Shown: positions 1 to 8,364 of the stretch, in pieces | Layout of the letters: each line of letters begins with the position of its first letter | Numbering within the stretch: the stretch's first letter is position 1 | IMG/VR virus record: IMGVR_UViG_3300029914_000011 | Location: 1-64,000 of that record | DNA: 64,000 bases | From: a virus | Reading direction: 5' to 3' (one strand) | Program-made: the position numbers and the translations under genes | Notes under the pieces: model-generated | What the model saw: the letters and a program-made list of their open reading frames with translations, nothing else | Database searches by the model: none | What the model was told of the DNA's origin: nothing

Positions 1-655
1 TTACCACATAGGTATTACTGCCTTGAGGAGTAACAAAAGTAACATTTACAGTAGTAGTACCTTGGCTTAGAGCGACCTCATTAGCTGCTCCGCCTCCGCC
101 ACCACCTGATCCGCCTCCACCAACAAATTGAAAAATAGTGCTTTGGGTAATATTTTGAATGGTTCCAGCATTATTAAAAATTGTAATATATGCAAATGGA
201 AGAGTGCTATTTAAAGGAGTGGGAATTGCTGCATCTGCCGCAATAGCATTAGGAGTACCAGTAGTAGCAATTAAATTACCACTTTGATCCAGGGATAAAA
301 GAACTTGCATGTACTCATTTGATGGCAAAGTAAGTAATGTAGAGCCCCCAGTTGAAGTCGTAATATTTCCACCGCTAGCAGAAGGAAAAGTTACTGTTCC
401 AGAAGCGAAAGCAGGAATAACATTATTAATAAAAGAGATTGATCTATTTCTATTGGATTCAGGATTTGAAACAATAGCTGGTCCAATATCTACTACTAGA
501 CTTGGAGTGCTTGTTGCATCAACTCTAAGTGGCACAGTAAGATCTGCATTAATTGAAGCAAGTAAAATATCTAAGGTTTCACCGGCAACATATGGGAATA
601 GTTGCTGGAGGATCCCTCTATACTCTATCTGTCTTGCATCTAACTCGATACTCAT
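1..655 (-). CDS. virion structural protein, partial (C-terminus beyond window)
   Basis: Reading leftward from ATG at 653-655, an open frame without stops runs off the left edge of the window (about 218 codons visible). The protein starts MSIELDARQIEYRGILQQLF and continues with Thr/Ser/Ala-rich, beta-structured sequence and a glycine cluster (GGGGSGGGGG) near residue 185. The composition matches the neighbouring tail proteins. It is the next gene in the leftward structural cluster, 17 bases after the 1427-aa fibre gene. A GTGATATAAGG segment lies just upstream of the start. The exact role (fibre, neck or baseplate accessory) cannot be told. Confidence 0.75.
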   Translation of the reverse strand, partial: MSIELDARQIEYRGILQQLFPYVAGETLDILLASINADLTVPLRVDATSTPSLVVDIGPAIVSNPESNRNRSISFINNVIPAFASGTVTFPSASGGNITTSTGGSTLLTLPSNEYMQVLLSLDQSGNLIATTGTPNAIAADAAIPTPLNSTLPFAYITIFNNAGTIQNITQSTIFQFVGGGGSGGGGGGAANEVALSQGTTTVNVTFVTPQGSNTYVV

Positions 656-672
656 ATAAACCTTATATCACA

Positions 673-3600
673 TTAATTATTAACAATTGCTTGCCAAAAT
701 AATGAATAATTTGCAGTTGCTACAGGATAGTTCCATGTAGCGGTAAAACCGGTAGTTGACTGTGCAGTTATAGTAATTGGTTGAAATTCTGGATTTGTAT
801 CTGTAGAATTAAACATATTGCAAGTAACTGAATAACTTGTACTTGGCAATCCTGAACTAAAAGTAACGGATACACTTGTACCAGCACTAGAAATTGCTTG
901 AGAACCTGATCTGATACCCGCAGCAGTTAAAAGTTGAGCAGCGGTACTAGCAACCAATAGGCCCGTAGAAGTAGCAGCAACAGGTCTTGTACCAGTACCA
1001 GCTAAACCTGCTATGGTCACATTTTGTGTACTGTCAACGGTAACTGCAGTTGTTAAGGTATTGGGAGTAGCTGCACTACTTCCAGCAGCAGGAGCCGTTT
1101 GGATTATTACAGATCCGCCTGCACCCGTACCAGTAGAGTTACCACCAGCGATGGTCATAGTTGCACCGGCAGTATTGCTTGTGCCTGTTATGATAGGAGA
1201 AGGTTGAATAGATGCATTGGTCGCAGTTGCACTTCCTTTAGCGCCTTGACCAAGAAACATGCTACTGATAGGTACTGTAGGTGAACCAATACTAAATTGA
1301 CTTGCTGCTGTCGTTGTAGCTGTTGCTGTAATGCTACCAATACTGCCCAATGCTATGGAGGCAAAAGCGTTCTTTTGTCCAGAACCGATAGCGATACCAT
1401 CTGTTTCAGAAGAAGTTGTAGAACCAATCGCAATAGTCCTAAGTGAACTAGCTGAGTTTGAATTAGCGGTAAAGCCTAGGAATACGTTATCGTGACCTGA
1501 TGTTAAGGTTCCACCAGTCGTAGAGCCAACGGCTGTATTTTGTGCTCCAGTAGTAATTGTTCCAATTAAGTTTGGTAGTGATCCAAAACCGATAGCGGTA
1601 TTATCTGTAGCAACCGTATTGCTACCCAATGCAGAAGAACCTACTGCTGTATTGTCTGTACCCTGTGTATTATTGCCAAGTGCATTTTGTCCAATAGCAA
1701 CGATCGTACCTGTAGTATTTGATGCACCGGCCAAATTTCCTACTGCTGTATTATTCGCTGCAGTATTGAGTTGTAAGGCGGCAGAACCTATCGCGGTATT
1801 GCCATTATGGGTGGTTACAGCGGCAAGTGCGTTTTGTCCAATAGCAGTATTATCGGTCCCACTTGAAACAAGTATTCCGGCATCCCAACCAAAAAAACTG
1901 TTGTTTCCGCCTGCTGCTAGAGCATTACCTGCAGAAACACCTACAACGGTGTTGTGACCGCCTGTAAAAGATAGAGTGGTGTTAGTTCCACCGTATACAG
2001 AAGTATTACTAGATAAATATAAGAATCCATTACTACTTGCAGCAGTTGCCCATGCTGGTACTCCAGAAACTACTGTTAATACTTGACCAGTGGTACCGAT
2101 AGCAAGTCTAGATGCGGTATTGGTTGCAGACTCATATTCTATATCACCGGTAGTAGTCATCGGTGATAGTGCATTATATGCCGCTGCAGCAGTAGTTTGT
2201 CCAGTACCACCATTTGCTATTGGAAGAGCCGTTCCAGAAAGAGTGACCGCTAAAGTTCCAGAAGTAGTAATGGGAGAACCAGAAACACTTAAAAAAGAAG
2301 GAACGCTTAAAGCAACGCTGGTAACTGTCCCATTAGTAGCAGGATTTACCCAAGCAGGGAGACCAGAAACTACCGTCAATACTTGGCCGGTAGATCCAAT
2401 TGCTAATCTAGCCGGAGCAGGAGTTGCATTTTCATAAATAATATCACCGGCAGTTGTAAGAGGAGATAAAGCAACAAATGCTGACGCTGCGGTAGTTTGG
2501 CCAGTTCCGCCATGTGCAATTGCAATTGTTGTCCCATTCCAAGTACCAGAAGTAATGGTTCCAACAGATGATAGGCTTGATGCTGTTGTTAAGGCTGAAA
2601 GTGTGGTTAAAGTTGCATTGCTAGTTGCAACCAAAGAAGTTGCATTTCCAACTGAAGTTACGTTTCCAGTTAAGTTAGCGTTGGTAGTTACTGTACCAGC
2701 AGTAAAACTAGCAGCAGTTCCAGTGATATTTGTACCGACCAATGTGCTTGGGGTACCTAAATTTGGGGTAACTAATGTTGGAGACGTTGCGAGTACGACT
2801 GCTCCAGAACCAGTAGTTGAGGCAGCGGAAATTGCTGTTCCGTTACCCTGTAAAATACCGGTAATAGTGGTGGATACAGTTAAAGTTGTTCCGCTATATG
2901 TTCCTGCAAAACCATTTGCCGATGCCATCGACATAATTACTGCGCCATAAGCTCCATTGACAGAACTTACACCAGCAGCAGGGGTAGTGAGTTCCCATGC
3001 AGTACCGTTATAAATCGCTAGATCACCTACAGAGAAATTAAGACTAGCGCCACCGAATGCACCAGCTACTATTCCATTAAAGGCAGTACTTACGTAATAA
3101 ACTTGACCAGTAGTACCTGTTCCATCTGCAAGCGCTGGAACGTTAGTCGCTGGATCGTAAAGACCCTGGTAAACAAACACGCCATTTGGCAACTGGGCGA
3201 CTGGAACTTTTCCGCCGCTATCTAATGACGCAACGCCATTTGCGGCTCCCACTTCAGATTGCGTAACGTAAGTAGCGGATAGGCTCGGAATATCAGCGGC
3301 TACTAAAGCGCGGAAAGTGGGTTCAGCAGCAGAACCAGAACTTGGACCAGCAAATACCTTATTTGCCGTCTGAGTTTCTAAAGTAAGTGTCAAATTACCG
3401 GTGCTAGTAATTGGACTATTCGAAATCGCATAGATCGGAGTAGTACTCGCATCGGCTAAACCAACAGAAGAAACTGTACCGCTAGTCGCTGGAGTTTCCC
3501 AAGCAGGAACACCCGAAACAACGGTTAAAATTTGCCCAGTCGAACCAATTGGAAGACGTGCTGGGGCAGGAGTTGCATTTTCATAGATGATGTCTCCTTT

Positions 3601-4956
3601 TGTAGTCATTAGACCAGATGAAATCGTGGTCGTATCTACATAATTTTTAGTTGCTGCACCTTGTGCAGTGGTAGGATCAGCCATGTTGGTGATCTGATTT
3701 GCACCCATGTTGATCGCGCCTGACATTGTTCCGCCTGAAAGCAGAAGGTAAGTTGCAGATAAACTAGGAATATCAGCAGCAACCAGAGACCTAAATGTAG
3801 GTTGTGCAGCGCTTCCTGAGGAAGGTCCTGCGAAGACAGTATTCGCAGATTGAGTAGTAAGAGTCTGAGTTAAGGTACCTGAACTAGTTACTGGAGAGCC
3901 AGAAATACTATAGATTGGGGTTGTACTTGCATCAGCAAAAGCTACTGAAGTAACACCCGTAGCCGGTGCATTCGCCCATGCCGGTAAACCAGAAACGACT
4001 GTTAATATTTGACCGGTTGAACCAATACCAAGTCTTGCAGCTCCAGGAGTTGAATTTTCGTAAATAATATCGCCAGCGGTCGTCATTGGATTCGTAAATC
4101 CGCCCGAAGCCGCTTGCCATGTTGGATTCGCTCCAGCGCCATTAGATGTGAGGACGAAACCTGAAGTTCCAAGTCCAGAAACTTGTTCTAATGGACCAGT
4201 AGAAGTTGTTCCGCCTACTATGACGGCATATGGAGTGAAAGCTTCTTGTCCAGTTCCACCTTCAGGAACTGTAAGCGGAAGTTCTGTAGGACTTCCTCCT
4301 CCACCAATCCCCATCATTTGCCCGTCAATCCAAATATTTGTGGTTGACATTACGATACCGATTTTAAGATCGGCTTCGCTACCACCACTAGGGGCAACTA
4401 CGCTAAACGCACCATCGGTTGTTAGCCAAACAGGGTCACCGGTATTAATTACATTAAATGGGGTGTCCGAAGAACCTAAGGTATAAGAACCAAAAGAATA
4501 AACCGTGATATTTTGGCCAGCAGTAACGGCTGTTGTGGAGAATGCAATCCCGATTCCCCAGAATTCATCCATGCTTACAGTACTATAGTCAGCTTTATAT
4601 ACTGTATCTGTAGTTTCTGAAAGTGAATTCATTGCCCAACGAACAACAAATGAAGTATTAGCGGCAAAATTTTCGCCAGCAGTAAAAACATTGGAAATAG
4701 CAGGACAACTAGAGACTGGGGACCAGGTTAGATTACCCGAACCATCATTTTGAAGAAAAGAAGAGGCTGCACCTTGAGCTCCTGGGAGACTAACTGAATA
4801 CGCGCTTCCCGTGGCAGAAGCATTGATAGTAACACTTCCAGAAGTAGAACCTACTAGTTCTATAGCTGAAGTGCCCAAAACATTTCCGCTTACGGAGAAA
4901 TCTACTGTTCTTGGAACTCCGTTAATAAGCGATAAAATTTTACTATAAACAGTCAT
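673..4956 (-). CDS. large repeat-rich tail fibre-like protein
   Basis: A 1427-aa protein if translation starts at ATG 4956. An in-frame TTG at 4968 extends it by four codons, but GGAG lies 8 bases before the ATG, so the ATG is preferred. The N-terminal motif SKILSLINGVPRTVDF is shared with the 913-aa neighbour and probably anchors both to the same site. Five copies of a unit of the type TTAGDIIYEN..ARL.IGSTGQ.LTVVSG.PAW follow, common in phage fibre shafts. Residues about 1010-1180 form NTA(I/V)G repeats resembling the YadA-type trimeric beta-roll. A 130-residue module ending GQMMGIGG (about residues 95-225) also occurs at the C-terminus of the 913-aa protein. It probably forms a trimeric host-binding fibre. 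The C-terminal 100 residues resemble nothing I recognise. Confidence 0.85.
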   Translation of the reverse strand: MTVYSKILSLINGVPRTVDFSVSGNVLGTSAIELVGSTSGSVTINASATGSAYSVSLPGAQGAASSFLQNDGSGNLTWSPVSSCPAISNVFTAGENFAANTSFVVRWAMNSLSETTDTVYKADYSTVSMDEFWGIGIAFSTTAVTAGQNITVYSFGSYTLGSSDTPFNVINTGDPVWLTTDGAFSVVAPSGGSEADLKIGIVMSTTNIWIDGQMMGIGGGGSPTELPLTVPEGGTGQEAFTPYAVIVGGTTSTGPLEQVSGLGTSGFVLTSNGAGANPTWQAASGGFTNPMTTAGDIIYENSTPGAARLGIGSTGQILTVVSGLPAWANAPATGVTSVAFADASTTPIYSISGSPVTSSGTLTQTLTTQSANTVFAGPSSGSAAQPTFRSLVAADIPSLSATYLLLSGGTMSGAINMGANQITNMADPTTAQGAATKNYVDTTTISSGLMTTKGDIIYENATPAPARLPIGSTGQILTVVSGVPAWETPATSGTVSSVGLADASTTPIYAISNSPITSTGNLTLTLETQTANKVFAGPSSGSAAEPTFRALVAADIPSLSATYVTQSEVGAANGVASLDSGGKVPVAQLPNGVFVYQGLYDPATNVPALADGTGTTGQVYYVSTAFNGIVAGAFGGASLNFSVGDLAIYNGTAWELTTPAAGVSSVNGAYGAVIMSMASANGFAGTYSGTTLTVSTTITGILQGNGTAISAASTTGSGAVVLATSPTLVTPNLGTPSTLVGTNITGTAASFTAGTVTTNANLTGNVTSVGNATSLVATSNATLTTLSALTTASSLSSVGTITSGTWNGTTIAIAHGGTGQTTAASAFVALSPLTTAGDIIYENATPAPARLAIGSTGQVLTVVSGLPAWVNPATNGTVTSVALSVPSFLSVSGSPITTSGTLAVTLSGTALPIANGGTGQTTAAAAYNALSPMTTTGDIEYESATNTASRLAIGTTGQVLTVVSGVPAWATAASSNGFLYLSSNTSVYGGTNTTLSFTGGHNTVVGVSAGNALAAGGNNSFFGWDAGILVSSGTDNTAIGQNALAAVTTHNGNTAIGSAALQLNTAANNTAVGNLAGASNTTGTIVAIGQNALGNNTQGTDNTAVGSSALGSNTVATDNTAIGFGSLPNLIGTITTGAQNTAVGSTTGGTLTSGHDNVFLGFTANSNSASSLRTIAIGSTTSSETDGIAIGSGQKNAFASIALGSIGSITATATTTAASQFSIGSPTVPISSMFLGQGAKGSATATNASIQPSPIITGTSNTAGATMTIAGGNSTGTGAGGSVIIQTAPAAGSSAATPNTLTTAVTVDSTQNVTIAGLAGTGTRPVAATSTGLLVASTAAQLLTAAGIRSGSQAISSAGTSVSVTFSSGLPSTSYSVTCNMFNSTDTNPEFQPITITAQSTTGFTATWNYPVATANYSLFWQAIVNN

Positions 4957-5010
4957 CTTTGGCTCCAACTATGGTGTGATTAATTTCACCTTATACTTCA
5001 TATATCATGG

Positions 5011-5050
5011 AAAATAAAGTGGGGGCCACATTCTATAGGAGTGGCCCCCA
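5011..5050 (-). terminator. rho-independent terminator after 913-aa fibre gene
   Basis: A perfect 9-bp stem (GGGGGCCAC at 5021-5029 with GTGGCCCCC at 5041-5049) is followed, reading leftward, by TTTATTTT. It lies 8 bases past the stop of the 913-aa gene, so the fibre gene downstream needs its own promoter or readthrough. Confidence 0.85.
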
Positions 5051-5057
5051 GTTATTA

Positions 5058-7799
5058 TTAAGCAATTCCCATCATCTGCCCGTTGACAAATATGGTGGTC
5101 GTAGTTTCCATCATTCCAACTTTGAAATTGGCATATCCAGAAGTAGAAGGAGGGGTCATAGTAAAAGTACCAGCAGAAGACAAGTAAGCTGGTTTACCTG
5201 CAACTGCAGTACCAGTAAACGCTGTATCTCCTGATCCGAAAGTATAAGTTCCTAATGAAACTACATCGATAGGACTTCCTTGGGCAACACCGGCAGCAGA
5301 GAATGCGATACCGATAACCCAAAAATTATCTGTAGTATTAGCGTTATCACTAGCTGCGACAACTTGTCCGGCCACAAATCCTGAATCGCCAGACATTGAC
5401 ATACGAACTGCATAACTGGTGTTAGCTGCGAATGTTTGACCCGCAATGAACATTTGACTAGTAACTGGAGAACTTGCAACATATGCAGGAGTTCCAGCAC
5501 CGCCCATAATAGTAACTTGGTCAAATGCACCAGTCGCTAATTGGGTAGCAGAAACACCGGCAGCCTTGATTTCAAGGGTCCCACCAGCACCACTTTGATC
5601 AAGGGTGACGCCATCAGTAACAGTTCCTAATTTAGAAGCCGTTACTTTACCAGCACCAATAGTCGTAACACCAGCATTGCTGATGGTTACATCGCCAGTA
5701 GGTGTAACTGCTGCTGCAACGTTTGAGCCATTGCCGACAAAAATTTCACCAGAAGCTAATACGGAAGTAAGTTTGTTGTTGAATGTCGTCCAATCAGTTG
5801 ATGACAAATAACCGTTTTGAGAGCCGCTCGCTTGCGCTTGAGCGATTGAAGTTCCAGATCCAATAACTGCACCTATACCATTGGTAACGATGATGCCATC
5901 AGTTCCAACGTCGGTAAGATTACCAAATGTCAGGGCAGATTGTTTATTGTTGAAGGTAGTCCAATCAGCAGAATCTAAGGCTCCGTTTGTAGAACCTGAT
6001 GCTAATGCCAAAGATAGGATTTGACCAGAAAGACTTAGACCATTTGCAGTACCGATTGTGACATCGCCAGTATTGGTTCCACTTGAACTTCCAGAGAAGT
6101 TAGAAGCAGAAATCGCACCAGAGAAGTTAGAGGCTGCTGCAGTAATAGTTCCAGTGAAAGTAGGACTTGCACTGAAAACGACGTTTCCGCTACCTGTTGT
6201 TCCACTAACAGTTGTTCCTTGGATTTTTGCAACTGTTGCGGCTTCGGATTGTGATCCGCTAGCAGCACTTGTAGTTACATCACCAGTTAATTGATTAATC
6301 GCATTAACTGTTACGGCACCTTGAGATCCGTTAACGCTACTGACACCAGCAGCTGGGGTAACAAGTACCCATGCTGAACCATTGTAAATAACGAGATCGC
6401 CAATTTGGAAATTGGTCATCGAAGGATCGTTTAATCCGCTTACTGGACTTGCATCAGCAGCAGATACCCAATAAGTATAACCAGTAACGCCTGTACCATC
6501 TACGAGGGTAGGTGTATTGGTATTTGGATTCCAGTTACCTTTGAACTCCATGAGAGTAGCAGGGAGTTGGGAAAGAGGAACTTTTCCGCTTCCATCCAAA
6601 GAAGCTACGCCAGATGCTGCGCCGACTTCGGATTGAAGAACGTAAGTCGCAGATAATGAAGGAATATCAGCGGCTACTAAAGCTCTAAATGTAGGTTGTG
6701 CTGCACTTCCTGAAGCAGGACCGGCGAACACTGCATTCGCGGATTGCGTTTCAAGAGTAATAGCAAGAGTTCCAGTGCTTGTAACTGGGCTACCACTGAT
6801 AGAATAGATCGGAGTAGTGCTATCATCAGCAAAAGCAACGCTGGTAACTGTACCGCTAGTCGCTGGACTTGCCCATGAAGGGGTACCACTACCAGAAACG
6901 GTGAGAACTTGGCCAGTAGTACCAATAGCGAGTCTAGATGCAGTATTAGTTGCACTTTCATACTCGATATCGCCTTTTGTGGTCATTGGGCTTAAAGCAT
7001 TATATGCTGCAGCAGCCGTTGATTGGCCAGTACCACCGTTTGCAATTGGAAGAATTCCAGATACTTGGCTAGTAAGAGCAATAGATCCAGATAATTGTGA
7101 AGTAGGTAAACTTAATGCTGAAAGAGTCGTTAAAGTTGAATTGGATGTAGCAACTAAACTAGTGGCAAAACTACCAGCAGTTGTTGTAATGTCACCAGTC
7201 AATGCTGGGAAATTTGAAGCCTGGATAGTCCCAGTTAACTGAGAGGTTGGGAGACTTAAACTTGACAGAGTAGTCAATGTTGAATTGCTAGTTGCTGTAA
7301 TGTTTGAAGCAGTACCGGTCGTATTCTGATTTAAAGTAGGAATATCAGCGGCTACAATTGCTCTAAATGTAGGAGCGCCACTTGATCCATTAGGAGCAGC
7401 AAAGAATGTATTGGCAGCCTGACTAGCAAGAACAGCTGTCAAAGTACCACTAGAAGTAATTGGGGAAACCGTAACCGTGAAAACGCTAGAAGGAAGACTA
7501 AGGCCTACGCTGGTAACTGAACCGGCAGAAGCACTGGCCCAACTTAATACGCCTGTTCCATCGTTGGATAATACGTAACCAGAAGAAGCCGCCTGAGCAG
7601 GTGGCAATGTGAGTGTATAGGTACTTGTTACTGCTGAAGCATTGAGAATTACATTTCCCGATGTAGAGCCATTTAATTCGATATTACCGGATACATCTAA
7701 GCCCCCAGCAACGGTTAAGATGTTGTTAGCATTGGAGAAATCGACCGTTCGAGGTACGCCGTTAATAAGCGATAAAAGCTTAGATACATAATTTGCCAT
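5058..7799 (-). CDS. tail fibre-like protein (913 aa)
   Basis: The N-terminus (YVSKLLSLINGVPRTVDF) matches that of the next fibre protein, so the two are paralogues in their attachment region. The body holds shaft repeats of the type TTKGDIEYESATNTASRLAI..TGQVLTVSG and TSNSTLTTLSSLSLPTSQL, plus two SSTDWTTFNNK-type units. The C-terminal 130 residues (from about 780) form the module that ends GQMMGIA and that sits near the N-terminus in the 1427-aa protein. An SD-like AAAGGA lies about 11 bases before the ATG. It is presumably a virion fibre or fibre-connector protein. Two tandem fibres sharing an anchor but differing in the rest suggest alternative receptors, which is inference. Confidence 0.85.
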   Translation of the reverse strand: MANYVSKLLSLINGVPRTVDFSNANNILTVAGGLDVSGNIELNGSTSGNVILNASAVTSTYTLTLPPAQAASSGYVLSNDGTGVLSWASASAGSVTSVGLSLPSSVFTVTVSPITSSGTLTAVLASQAANTFFAAPNGSSGAPTFRAIVAADIPTLNQNTTGTASNITATSNSTLTTLSSLSLPTSQLTGTIQASNFPALTGDITTTAGSFATSLVATSNSTLTTLSALSLPTSQLSGSIALTSQVSGILPIANGGTGQSTAAAAYNALSPMTTKGDIEYESATNTASRLAIGTTGQVLTVSGSGTPSWASPATSGTVTSVAFADDSTTPIYSISGSPVTSTGTLAITLETQSANAVFAGPASGSAAQPTFRALVAADIPSLSATYVLQSEVGAASGVASLDGSGKVPLSQLPATLMEFKGNWNPNTNTPTLVDGTGVTGYTYWVSAADASPVSGLNDPSMTNFQIGDLVIYNGSAWVLVTPAAGVSSVNGSQGAVTVNAINQLTGDVTTSAASGSQSEAATVAKIQGTTVSGTTGSGNVVFSASPTFTGTITAAASNFSGAISASNFSGSSSGTNTGDVTIGTANGLSLSGQILSLALASGSTNGALDSADWTTFNNKQSALTFGNLTDVGTDGIIVTNGIGAVIGSGTSIAQAQASGSQNGYLSSTDWTTFNNKLTSVLASGEIFVGNGSNVAAAVTPTGDVTISNAGVTTIGAGKVTASKLGTVTDGVTLDQSGAGGTLEIKAAGVSATQLATGAFDQVTIMGGAGTPAYVASSPVTSQMFIAGQTFAANTSYAVRMSMSGDSGFVAGQVVAASDNANTTDNFWVIGIAFSAAGVAQGSPIDVVSLGTYTFGSGDTAFTGTAVAGKPAYLSSAGTFTMTPPSTSGYANFKVGMMETTTTIFVNGQMMGIA

Positions 7800-7847
7800 T
7801 TGTTATATTTCCTTTAAGATAATTTCTCCAGTTTATTTCTATAAATT

Positions 7848-7855
7848 TAAGATTG
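7848..7855 (-). promoter_or_regulatory. CAATCTTA late-promoter-like motif
   Basis: Minus-strand CAATCTTA about 49 bases upstream of the 913-aa fibre gene. It would give a leader of about 43 bases carrying the gene's AAAGGA. One of eight such sites in the window. Confidence 0.5.
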
Positions 7856-7913
7856 TGGTGCTTCCTGGGGCCTATTTAAAAACTAAAATAAATTAATAAC
7901 TTACAAAAATACT

Positions 7914-8363
7914 CTACAATGTTGCTACCATTTGAGTAAATAGGGCTATATCTATCTCAGAAGGATTGGCTTCATTAGGGACTAAAACGCCCATAAAAAT
8001 TACCATATCGCCGCTTACAAACCCATTTACTCCAACTGAAGGAATGATATTTGTAGGATTTCCGTTCGTATCTATATAAAGCGCGGTTCCAATGGCATAA
8101 GAAGTGGTGATATTCTGTAAGCGACCATTTGCGATAATTGGTCCTTGAGCAGAAGCTGGTATGCGGACATTAGCGTAACCCACGAAATTTTGCCAACTTG
8201 CCTGATTTGAAACATCCAAAGGAACTAATGTTCCTGAATTGTTAATTGAACACGCCTGAGCTTGAGGAATCGCAACGCTCGCTGAAAAATTGGTATAATC
8301 AGTTACTAGTGAAGTTGCACTACCTAAACTCTCTGGATTAAAACTGAAAGGAGTATATGACAT
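7914..8363 (-). CDS. small virion protein, unknown
   Basis: 149 aa from ATG 8363, which lies two bases beyond the stop of the collagen-like gene. An upstream in-frame ATG at 8387 would overlap that gene by 23 bases and is less likely. The protein (MSYTPFSFNPESLGSATSLV...) is beta-rich, without cysteine clusters or membrane segments. The stretch VGYANVRIPASAQGPII resembles small decoration or capsid-stabilising proteins, but I cannot name a family. Its place in the late cluster indicates a structural role. Confidence 0.7.
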   Translation of the reverse strand: MSYTPFSFNPESLGSATSLVTDYTNFSASVAIPQAQACSINNSGTLVPLDVSNQASWQNFVGYANVRIPASAQGPIIANGRLQNITTSYAIGTALYIDTNGNPTNIIPSVGVNGFVSGDMVIFMGVLVPNEANPSEIDIALFTQMVATL

Positions 8364-8364
8364 A

